This document shows positions 1 to 5,209 of a stretch of DNA of 7,707 nucleotides, piece by piece. A program made the translations under genes and the position numbers. Below the pieces are notes generated by a model, which did no database searches, was not told where the DNA came from, and worked only from the letters and a program-made list of their open reading frames with translations. Position 1 is the first letter of the stretch. Each line of letters begins with the position of its first letter. This DNA comes from an uncultured Xanthobacteraceae bacterium (GTDB lineage: Bacteria; Pseudomonadota; Alphaproteobacteria; Rhizobiales; Xanthobacteraceae): NCBI GenBank assembly GCA_955652925.1, contig CATPCO010000481.1, positions 1 to 7,707 on the forward strand, in the 5' to 3' direction.

Positions 1-471
1 CATGTTGAGCTTCCCAGGATTGGCCTTGGCATATGCGATAAACTGCGGAACAGTTGTTGCCGAAACCGATGGGTTGACCACCATCACGTTCGGCACGGCG
101 ACGATCGCTCCAATAGGTGAGATGTCTCGCCGAATGTCGAACCGCTGATTGTGGTCAAGAGCGGCATTGATCGCGAGTGCAGAGTTGGTCATGAGCAGCG
201 TGTAGCCATCGGGCGGCGCACTAACGGCCAGCTCGGTTGCAAGCGTACCACCGGCACCAGGCCGGTTCTCGACAATGAACGGCTGGCCCAACCGGTTCTG
301 CAGCCATTGTGCAAGCAATCGGGCGACGATGTCGGTTGTACTGCCCGCCAAAAACCCTACCGCAATGTGTACTGCTCGAACCGGATAGGCCTGCGCCCTT
401 CCGATGCGCGTCAAAATGAGCAGCCCTGCCGCCCCCGTCAGCTGCAGGAATTTTCGGCGCGCAATTTTCAT
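1..471 (-). CDS. Bug-family (TctC-like) periplasmic solute-binding protein, N-terminal part, cut by window edge
   Basis: The frame is open from ATG at 471 to the window edge, giving 157 codons of a protein normally about 320 residues long. The start MKIARRKFLQ, a hydrophobic stretch and AQA before YPVRAV form a signal peptide of about 28 residues; the RR at 5-6 followed by KFL is Tat-like. The mature start shows Bug-family landmarks: an AGSTTDIVARLLAQ segment near residue 43, VENRPGAGGT near 65 and PPDGYTLLMTN near 87. Bug proteins bind small carboxylates or related solutes in the periplasm, often for tripartite tricarboxylate transporters, but many are orphans and the ligand cannot be read from sequence. 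GGAG (complement of 480-483) lies 8 nt before the ATG. No TctA/TctB partner is visible. The gene is divergent from the His/Cys gene at 822. Family is confident; ligand unknown. Confidence 0.93.
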   Translation of the reverse strand, partial: MKIARRKFLQLTGAAGLLILTRIGRAQAYPVRAVHIAVGFLAGSTTDIVARLLAQWLQNRLGQPFIVENRPGAGGTLATELAVSAPPDGYTLLMTNSALAINAALDHNQRFDIRRDISPIGAIVAVPNVMVVNPSVSATTVPQFIAYAKANPGKLNM

Positions 472-530
472 CCTCTCGTCTCCAATCCAAATGGCGCGTA
501 GCGAATAGGGAGGCGCGGGCACGGCTTACT

Positions 531-565
531 CGCTATTCGCTATTCGCTATTCGCTATTCGCTACT
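531..565. repeat. 7-bp tandem repeat CGCTATT x4 plus a variant unit
   Basis: Four exact CGCTATT units begin at 531, 538, 545 and 552, followed by a variant CGCTACT at 559-565. One inverted copy, TAGCGAATAG, stands at 499-508 and could pair with 534-543 or with later registers. The array lies 60-94 bp upstream of the Bug gene start, so it may fall in that gene's promoter or leader. I recall similar TAGCGAA arrays between genes in Bradyrhizobium-like genomes, which would make it a dispersed simple repeat; I could not check this. Confidence 0.9.
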
Positions 566-647
566 CCACGCGGTTTCGCTACAATTACGCGGAGTGATTC
601 GCGCCGTGACCGCGACCTGCGCCTTCCGCCGCGACAGGAGCGCTGAG

Positions 648-674
648 GGCTTTTCCCCACGCGCTTGAAAAGCC
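648..674. promoter_or_regulatory. Perfect 8-bp inverted repeat, candidate enhancer (UAS) for the sigma-54 promoter
   Basis: GGCTTTTC (648-655) and GAAAAGCC (667-674) are exact reverse complements across an 11-nt gap. The centre is about 100 bp before the predicted start near 762, the usual distance for the activator site of a sigma-54 promoter. A 9-bp direct repeat, GCTGAGGGC, lies at 642-650 and 678-686 around it. There is no T-run on either side, so it does not look like a terminator. The activator role is inferred from position alone. Confidence 0.4.
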
Positions 675-696
675 GCGGCTGAGGGCATGCGCAGCG

Positions 697-722
697 CCTG
701 TTTGTGGAAGCTTCGCCACAGG
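697..722. promoter_or_regulatory. Inverted repeat next to the sigma-54 promoter, possible operator
   Basis: CCTGT (697-701) and ACAGG (718-722) are reverse complements. Nested between them, TGTGG (703-707) faces CCACA (716-720) around a GAAGCTTC palindrome. The element ends 13 bp before the sigma-54 box and is centred about 52 bp before the predicted start. The TGT and ACA ends are 12 bases apart, not the 10 of a NifA site. Its nature is unknown. Confidence 0.35.
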
Positions 723-734
723 TTTGCCCAGGCA

Positions 735-751
735 TTGGCACGTCTTTTGCT
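735..751 (+). promoter_or_regulatory. Sigma-54 (RpoN) -24/-12 promoter
   Basis: TTGGCACGTCTTTTGCT matches the core consensus YTGGCACG-N4-TTGCW at every fixed position. The invariant GG (737-738) and GC (749-750) are separated by exactly 10 bases. With C750 as -12, transcription should start near 762, leaving a leader of about 60 nt before the ATG at 822. Sigma-54 promoters need an ATP-hydrolysing enhancer-binding activator; none is encoded in this window. The match is strong by eye, but neither activity nor regulator is shown. Confidence 0.75.
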
Positions 752-785
752 CAACCCAGATCGGTGCGTCCGTCCCCCGCGTGTT

Positions 786-801
786 GTCAGAGCGTTCTGA
801 C
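786..801 (+). promoter_or_regulatory. Small hairpin in the leader of the His/Cys-rich gene
   Basis: GTCAGA (786-791) and TCTGAC (796-801) form a perfect 6-bp stem around the 4-nt loop GCGT. It lies about 25-40 nt into the predicted sigma-54 transcript and ends 9 nt before the GGAGG ribosome binding site (811-815). It could affect translation or message stability, or be an operator. At this length it could also be chance. Confidence 0.35.
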
Positions 802-821
802 CTCAACCATGGAGGCTGGAC

Positions 822-1253
822 ATGTGGAATATCAGGCGCAGTTTGGGAATTCTTGGTTGCGCGGCATTCAGTTCTGCGATGATCGGCGCCTCGCTCGTGC
901 CCGCAGAGTTGCTCGCCCAGGAGCATCATCATCCCGCTCTCGCCCAGGAGCGTCATCATCCCGCTGCCGACATGGCGCTGCATGAAAAGTTCTATTCAAC
1001 CTGGTTCATGCCGGATGAGCCGAACAAGTCGTGCTGCAACAAGGCGGATTGCTATCCGACGCAGGTGAAGTTTCACGACGGCCGATGGTGGGCGATGCGG
1101 CGGGAGGACGGCAAATACATCCCGATCCCTTGGAAGAAGGTCGAAATCAACCGCAGCAATCCCGACGGACGCAATCATCTCTGCGCGCCGCCGCCGTCGT
1201 CCTATCATGCCCCGGACACGGTGTTCTGTTTTGCGCTTGGCGGAGGAACATGA
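822..1253 (+). CDS. Small exported His/Cys-rich protein of unknown function
   Basis: This 143-residue protein starts at ATG 822, 6 nt after GGAGG. The MWNIRRS start and a hydrophobic segment up to about residue 32 look like a Sec signal peptide ending near LLAQ. Next come two copies of a nine-residue unit with HHHP or RHHP (about 32-49). A compact domain follows, with a Cys pair at 71-72, Cys 77, 121 and 136, the segments CCNKADCYPT and NPDGRNHLCAPPP, and a C-terminal FCFALGGGT. I recall similar small hypothetical exported proteins in Bradyrhizobium-type genomes but know no function. His and paired Cys suggest metal binding or disulfides in the periplasm; that is inference. The upstream sigma-54 promoter suggests induction under a specific condition. 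The gene ends 49 bp inside the convergent deacetylase gene. Confidence 0.88.
   Translation: MWNIRRSLGILGCAAFSSAMIGASLVPAELLAQEHHHPALAQERHHPAADMALHEKFYSTWFMPDEPNKSCCNKADCYPTQVKFHDGRWWAMRREDGKYIPIPWKKVEINRSNPDGRNHLCAPPPSSYHAPDTVFCFALGGGT
913..966 (+). repeat. 27-bp tandem duplication coding for the HHHP units
   Basis: Two adjacent 27-bp copies start at 913 and 940. They are nearly identical, differing for example in CAT versus CGT, which turns HHH into RHH. The period is exactly nine codons, so the frame is kept and the protein carries AQEHHHPAL followed by AQERHHPAA. It sits just after the signal peptide, where an added metal-binding linker would be tolerated. It looks like a recent in-frame duplication. 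Confidence 0.9.
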
Positions 1254-2083
1254 TCTTCCTGCGATAACACGTGCTCTGCGACCTCTGCACGCGTGCCGAC
1301 CCAGATGTCGGCGGCGGAGACGGCCTTTTCGATGATCTTCTCGTAATAGTAGGCGCCGCGGTGGTGACCGAAGATGTGCGCATGGCTGGTCACATCGATG
1401 ATCCGCGGTTCATCGTCGCGCTCGCGAGCAATTCTGATCACTTCCTCGAACGCCTCGAGCATGGCGCTTGGCGCAGAGCCATATTTCATGGACGGCATGT
1501 CGTTGACGTCGTAGGACAGCGGAATGGCGACGATCCGCTTGCCGTCAAACTTTTGTACATAGGGCAGATCGGCATCGAACACGTCCCCATACCAGCGGTA
1601 GCCGGCCGCGACGAGCAGCTTGGGTGTGGTCGGCTTGGAGGTAGCGCGCGGACTGAGCCATCCCACTATCTTTTGGCCTGATACCGTCTCCAGCAACTTG
1701 GTGCAGCGCTCAATGTTGCGCTGCTCGTCTTGCACGGACAAGAGTGCCGGGATCACATCCATCGCGTAGGAATGGGACAATACCTCGTGGCCCGCTCGCG
1801 CCACTGCATGCACCGCCTGCGGCGCACGCTCGGCGATGATCGCGCTCACCATGACGCTCGCCTTGGCACCGTGCCGTTTGAATGCGTCCAGCAGCCGGTA
1901 GATGCCGATCGTGACGCCATAGGCTGCCCACGATATAGCCATGGTGTCGAGCACTCCCGGCGGAAGCGGATTGCCCATCGGACTGATGCCCGGCGCCTTG
2001 CCGTCCGACCAAGCCTCGAGACAGACGTTGAACACAACCGCTATGCGTTTGCCGGTCGGCCACAGCCGGTTCGGTTGGTTCAT
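1205..2083 (-). CDS. Polysaccharide deacetylase / PuuE-allantoinase-like NodB-fold protein
   Basis: This 292-residue protein has the layout of the carbohydrate esterase 4 fold: a first strand IAVVFNVCLEAW (14-25), GHEVLSHSYAMD (98-109), a GWLSPRAT loop (141-148), a GDVFDADLPY segment (166-175) and a late TSHAHIFGHHRG motif (232-243). Family members remove N-acetyl groups from sugars or, in the PuuE branch, hydrolyse allantoin. The classic TFDDG motif is replaced by FNVCLEAW and the usual HxxxH by HSYAMD, so this is the divergent branch and sugar deacetylation should not be assumed. No signal peptide is seen, which suggests a cytoplasmic protein. A GGAG/GAGAGG site precedes ATG 2083. The gene starts 28 bp after serA and is probably its cotranscribed neighbour. 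The last 15 residues are coded opposite the end of the His/Cys gene and look like an added tail. Substrate unknown. Confidence 0.85.
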   Translation of the reverse strand: MNQPNRLWPTGKRIAVVFNVCLEAWSDGKAPGISPMGNPLPPGVLDTMAISWAAYGVTIGIYRLLDAFKRHGAKASVMVSAIIAERAPQAVHAVARAGHEVLSHSYAMDVIPALLSVQDEQRNIERCTKLLETVSGQKIVGWLSPRATSKPTTPKLLVAAGYRWYGDVFDADLPYVQKFDGKRIVAIPLSYDVNDMPSMKYGSAPSAMLEAFEEVIRIARERDDEPRIIDVTSHAHIFGHHRGAYYYEKIIEKAVSAADIWVGTRAEVAEHVLSQEDHVPPPSAKQNTVSGA

Positions 2084-2111
2084 TGCCCTCTCCCGGCCTT
2101 GGAGTGCTGCC

Positions 2112-3698
2112 TCAAAACTTCAGCGGCCTTGCCTGCTGTACCTGCGGCAAGGCCCGCACCGCCGCAAGCACGTGGGGAGGCAATTCGCCATCGATCTCGA
2201 TCAATGAGATGGCGTTGCCCCCCGGCGCTTCGCGACCGACGTGAAACGTGGCAATGTTGATACCCGCCTCGCCCAAGACCGAGGAGAAGCGGCCGATGAA
2301 TCCGGGTTTGTCGAGATTCGTGATGTAGATCATCGAGGGGCCGAATCCCGCATCCATGCGGATGCCCTTGATATTGACGATCCGCGGCTTGCCGTCGGCA
2401 AACACCGTTCCCGACACAAAGCGCGTCTGGCGCTCGGTCACGACTGTGAGCGTAATCAAACTCTCATAGTCGCTCGCAACGGCACGGGTTGTCTCCTCGA
2501 TGACAATGCCGCGTTGCTGGGCGATGCTGGGCGCCGACACCACGTTGACCTGCTGCAGCATGGGCCGCAGAAGTCCCGCCACAGCGGCTGAGGTGAGCGC
2601 CTTGGTGTTCATCCCGGCAACGTGACCTTCGTAGGCAAGATGGACCTGCTTGATTCCGCTCTCGGTCAATTGCCCCGCGAAGGAGCCGAGCTTGTCGGCC
2701 AACTCGATGAACGGGCGCAGCCGCGGCGCCTCTTCCGCGCTGATCGAGGGAAAATTGACCGCATTGGCAATGGCGCCGCGCAACAGGTAGTCGGACATCT
2801 GCTCGGCGATCTGCAATGCGACGTTCTCCTGCGCCTCGGTCGTCGCTGCGCCCAAATGCGGCGTGCAAACGACATTGGGATGGCCGAACAACACGTTCTC
2901 GGTCGCCGGCTCTTCCATAAACACGTCAACCGCAGCCCCGGCAACGTGGCCGCGCTCGAGCGCCGCACGGAGCGCCTGCTCGTCGACCAGCCCGCCACGC
3001 GCGCAATTGATGATACGCACTCCTTTTTTCATTGCTGAGATCGCCCTGGCGTCGATGACGTTCTTCGTCTTTTCCGTCAGCGGGGTATGCAGCGTAATAA
3101 AGTCGGCACGCCTGATCAGCTCATCCAAATCAACTTTCTCCACGCCCAGATCACGCGCACGCTCAGGAGCAAGGAAAGGATCATAGGCGATCACCTTCAT
3201 CTTCAGGCCAATAGCCCGATTTGCGACAATCGACCCGACGTTGCCGCAGCCAATGATACCGAGAGTTTTGTTGGTGATTTCGACACCCATGAATCGATTC
3301 TTCTCCCACTTGCCCGCCTGAGTGGAAGCATCCGCTTGCGGGATTTGCCGCGCCAGTGCAAGCATCAGCGTGATCGCATGCTCGGCCGTCGTAATTGAAT
3401 TGCCGAACGGCGTGTTCATCACAATGATGCCTTTGGCGGTCGCGGCCGGAACATCGACATTGTCGACGCCGATACCGGCGCGGCCGATCACCTTGAGACT
3501 TTTTGCCTTGTCCAGGATGTCGGCCGTCACCTTTGTGGCAGAACGAATGGCGAGCCCTTCAAAGGCGCCAATCAGCTCCGCAAGCTTTTTCTTGTCAGCG
3601 CCGAGCTTGGGCTGAAACTCGACCTCAACGCCGCGATCCTTGAAGATCTGCACAGCCGCCGGCGAGAGCGCATCCGAAATGAGAACCTTGGGAGTCAT
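2112..3698 (-). CDS. serA: D-3-phosphoglycerate dehydrogenase
   Basis: SerA oxidises 3-phosphoglycerate to 3-phosphohydroxypyruvate with NAD, the first step of serine synthesis in the cytoplasm. The 528-residue length fits the long form: a substrate and NAD-binding core (1-315), an intervening ASB domain (about 320-440) and a C-terminal ACT domain (about 455-528) that commonly binds serine for feedback control. Visible key residues are GCGNVG (150-155) with D173 closing the NAD site, R234 in NCARGGLVDE, E263 in MEEPATEN and H281 in TPHLGAATTEAQ, the expected Arg-Glu-His set. I chose ATG 3698, preceded by AGGA at 7 nt, because MTPKVLISDA is the normal family start. An upstream ATG at 3770 would add 24 unrelated residues and begin inside a palindromic repeat. 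It lies 120 bp after serC on the same strand, with a palindrome between them. Confidence 0.97.
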   Translation of the reverse strand: MTPKVLISDALSPAAVQIFKDRGVEVEFQPKLGADKKKLAELIGAFEGLAIRSATKVTADILDKAKSLKVIGRAGIGVDNVDVPAATAKGIIVMNTPFGNSITTAEHAITLMLALARQIPQADASTQAGKWEKNRFMGVEITNKTLGIIGCGNVGSIVANRAIGLKMKVIAYDPFLAPERARDLGVEKVDLDELIRRADFITLHTPLTEKTKNVIDARAISAMKKGVRIINCARGGLVDEQALRAALERGHVAGAAVDVFMEEPATENVLFGHPNVVCTPHLGAATTEAQENVALQIAEQMSDYLLRGAIANAVNFPSISAEEAPRLRPFIELADKLGSFAGQLTESGIKQVHLAYEGHVAGMNTKALTSAAVAGLLRPMLQQVNVVSAPSIAQQRGIVIEETTRAVASDYESLITLTVVTERQTRFVSGTVFADGKPRIVNIKGIRMDAGFGPSMIYITNLDKPGFIGRFSSVLGEAGINIATFHVGREAPGGNAISLIEIDGELPPHVLAAVRALPQVQQARPLKF

Positions 3699-3762
3699 GT
3701 CGTTGTCCTGTCTGCGCGCGTGCGTCAGATTGAGAACACCAGCCTTGCCTTCGATTTGCGTG

Positions 3763-3804
3763 CCCCCCACCCTTCCCTCCCCCGCAGGCGGGGGAGGGTG
3801 GGGG
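3763..3804. repeat. C-rich intergenic palindrome, copy A (between serC and serA)
   Basis: CCCTCCCCCGC (3775-3785) and GCGGGGGAGGG (3788-3798) are exact reverse complements around AG. Outer CCCCCA (3764-3769) pairs with TGGGGG (3799-3804), leaving CCCTT (3770-3774) as a bulge. The element starts 14 nt after the serC stop codon and ends 64 nt before the serA ATG. It shares its design and most of its sequence with copy B. No T-run follows on the minus strand, so it is more likely a dispersed extragenic palindrome, perhaps affecting message stability, than a simple terminator. Confidence 0.88.
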
Positions 3805-3818
3805 CCTGGTTTTGAGCG

Positions 3819-4994
3819 TCACGCCGCCTTGAGCAGCGCGTCCTTGCTGTTTGCAAACGCCCAATCGAGCCAAAGCGTCAGCGCCTCGAGATCGGCGCGC
3901 TCTACAGTCGAGCCACACCAGATGCGCAACCCGAGGGGCGCATCACGATGCGCATCGATATCATAGGCGACCGCCTCCTTCTCAAGCGCCGCGCCAAGCC
4001 CCTTCACGAAAGTCCGCTGCGCATCCGCCGATAATCTCGTGACCGATGGATCCACGACTTTTAGACAAACGGAAGTGTTTGAGCGAATGGTCTCGTCGAC
4101 GGCAAGAAACTCGACCCAGGACGTGCGCGCCACCCAATCCGCAATGACTTTGGCGTTGGCGTCGGCACGCGCCATGAGCGCCTTCAAGCCGCCGGCCGAC
4201 CTGGCCCATTCGAGAGCATCGAGATAATCCTCCACGCACAGCAGCGATGGCGTGTTGATGGTTTCTCCTTCGAAAACACCCTGGTTGAGCTTGCCAGCCT
4301 TGGTCAGGCGAAAAACCTTGGGCAACGGCCACGGCGGCGTATAGTTTTCCAGCCGCTCGACGGCGCGCGGCGACAGTATCAACATCCCGTGGGCGGCCTC
4401 GCCACCGAGCGCCTTTTGCCAGGAGAAGGTGACAACATCGAGCTTGGGCCAATCGAGCGGCTGCGCAAAGCAGGCCGACGTGGCATCGCAGATCGTCAGT
4501 CCCTTGCGCTCTGCCGCAATCCAGTCCGCATTGGGAACGCGCACACCGGATGTCGTGCCATTCCACGTAAACACGACGTCGCCCGCCGGGTCGACCTTGC
4601 CCAGATCAGGAATTTCACCGTACGGGGCGTTGAGCACGGTCACATCCTTGAGCTTGAGCTCCTTGACGATGTCAGTGAGCCAGCCCTGGCCGAAGGACTC
4701 CCAGGCGAGCACCGTCACTGGCCGCCCTCCAAGCAGCGACCACAGCGCCATCTCGACCGCGCCGGTGTCCGACCCCGGTACAATACCGATGCGGTAACTC
4801 GCCGGGACTTCGAGCACTTCGCGGGTGAGATCGATCGCGCGTTTGAGCTTGGCCTTGCCCAATTTCGACCGGTGCGAGCGTCCGACCACAGCATGCGCAA
4901 GCGCAGACACGCTCCAGGCCGGGCGCTTGGCGCAGGGCCCGGAGGAGAAATGCGGAACGCTTGGCCGTTTAGCGGGTTTCGCGCTCGTCGTCAT
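3819..4994 (-). CDS. serC: Phosphoserine aminotransferase (alphaproteobacterial type)
   Basis: SerC moves an amino group from glutamate to 3-phosphohydroxypyruvate, giving phosphoserine; it is a pyridoxal-phosphate enzyme and can also serve vitamin B6 synthesis. The 391 residues match the alphaproteobacterial form, with FSSGPCAKRP (16-25), GRSHRSK (38-44), WNGTTSGVRVPN (144-155), D170 in TICDATSA as the likely cofactor-ring partner and K194 in FSWQKALGGE as the Schiff-base lysine. GETINTP and a C-terminal GLRIWCGSTVE follow. I chose ATG 4994, with GGAAGG close upstream, because MTTSAKPAKRPSVPHFSSGP is the usual start. Extension to 5270 would add 92 low-complexity residues, cross a palindrome and run into the next gene. 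It leads the serC-serA operon. Confidence 0.96.
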   Translation of the reverse strand: MTTSAKPAKRPSVPHFSSGPCAKRPAWSVSALAHAVVGRSHRSKLGKAKLKRAIDLTREVLEVPASYRIGIVPGSDTGAVEMALWSLLGGRPVTVLAWESFGQGWLTDIVKELKLKDVTVLNAPYGEIPDLGKVDPAGDVVFTWNGTTSGVRVPNADWIAAERKGLTICDATSACFAQPLDWPKLDVVTFSWQKALGGEAAHGMLILSPRAVERLENYTPPWPLPKVFRLTKAGKLNQGVFEGETINTPSLLCVEDYLDALEWARSAGGLKALMARADANAKVIADWVARTSWVEFLAVDETIRSNTSVCLKVVDPSVTRLSADAQRTFVKGLGAALEKEAVAYDIDAHRDAPLGLRIWCGSTVERADLEALTLWLDWAFANSKDALLKAA

Positions 4995-5072
4995 GCACCC
5001 TTCCAGAAAGACCAATTCCGCCGACGAGTTCAGCCCGTTTGTGACGAGCCCGCAACGAGCGAATTCGCCCAA

Positions 5073-5118
5073 CCCCCACCCTGCCCTCCTCCGCTTGCGG
5101 GGGAGGGCAGGGTGGGGG
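5073..5118. repeat. C-rich intergenic palindrome, copy B (upstream of serC)
   Basis: A 22-base arm (5073-5094) faces its reverse complement (5097-5118) with a 2-nt centre TT. The only mismatch is T5090 against G5101. It is a fuller version of copy A, which lacks part of one arm. It lies 79 bp before the serC start and 92 bp beyond the stop of the barrel gene at 5210, so it could be in the serC leader or end the barrel transcript. No T-run follows on either side. Similar C/G-rich palindromes are common between genes in Hyphomicrobiales, as I recall. Confidence 0.9.
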
Positions 5119-5124
5119 CTGACG

Positions 5125-5153
5125 GACTTAGGCAAGGCAGGAGGAGGCGTCAA
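5125..5153 (-). promoter_or_regulatory. Candidate sigma-70-type promoter for serC-serA
   Basis: On the minus strand, TTGACG (complement of 5148-5153) is followed after 17 bases by TAAGTC (complement of 5125-5130). The -35 is good and the -10 is weak. The predicted start, near 5118, coincides with the edge of palindrome copy B, so the serC message would begin with that hairpin. The call rests on two hexamers only. Confidence 0.35.
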
Positions 5154-5165
5154 GTCGCGAGGACA

Positions 5166-5181
5166 TGACCGAGCGAGGTCA
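5166..5181. promoter_or_regulatory. Inverted repeat TGACC-N6-GGTCA upstream of the serC promoter
   Basis: TGACC (5166-5170) and GGTCA (5177-5181) are exact reverse complements across 6 bases. The repeat lies 13 bp upstream of the candidate -35 element, a usual place for an activator site. The regulator is not known. With five-base arms, chance is possible. Confidence 0.3.
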
Positions 5182-5209
5182 ATCCAAACACAAAAGCGAA
5201 GCTGATGCT

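Larger units (their letters stand above)
472..821. other. 350-bp divergent intergenic region, no convincing gene
   Basis: This gap separates the divergent Bug and His/Cys-rich genes. Short open frames cross it on the minus strand (547-741, 554-754, 585-983), but their proteins are Arg/Ser/Ala-rich, resemble no family I know and are in conflicting frames, so I treat them as chance. It holds a 7-bp tandem repeat (531-565) with an inverted copy (499-508), an 8-bp perfect inverted repeat (648-674), a second inverted repeat (697-722), a sigma-54 promoter (735-751), a leader hairpin (786-801) and a ribosome binding site GGAGG (811-815). Confidence 0.7.

Noticed and set aside
531..565. CRISPR array
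   Set aside because: The 7-bp units are directly adjacent with no spacers.
852..860. Lipoprotein signal (ILGC at residues 10-13 of the His/Cys protein)
   Set aside because: The hydrophobic stretch before the Cys is too short and it continues after it, which fits an ordinary signal peptide better.
585..983. 132-codon minus-strand open frame
   Set aside because: It overlaps the His/Cys gene start and the sigma-54 promoter, and its protein contains translated repeat sequence without recognisable features.
1863..1880. Second sigma-54-like TTGGCAC
   Set aside because: There is no GC at the required 10-base spacing and it lies inside the deacetylase coding region.
3699..3770. Longer serA start giving 552 residues
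   Set aside because: The extra 24 residues resemble no SerA, begin inside a palindromic repeat, and the ATG at 3698 has a ribosome binding site and the normal family start.
5073..5118. Intrinsic terminator of the 5210-6073 barrel gene
   Set aside because: The stem is strong but no T-run follows on the minus strand, and the same element recurs inside the ser operon; it fits a dispersed palindrome better.
4389..5168. 259-codon plus-strand open frame
   Set aside because: It lies opposite serC, has Arg/Ala-rich composition and no family features; it is a shadow of a GC-rich gene.
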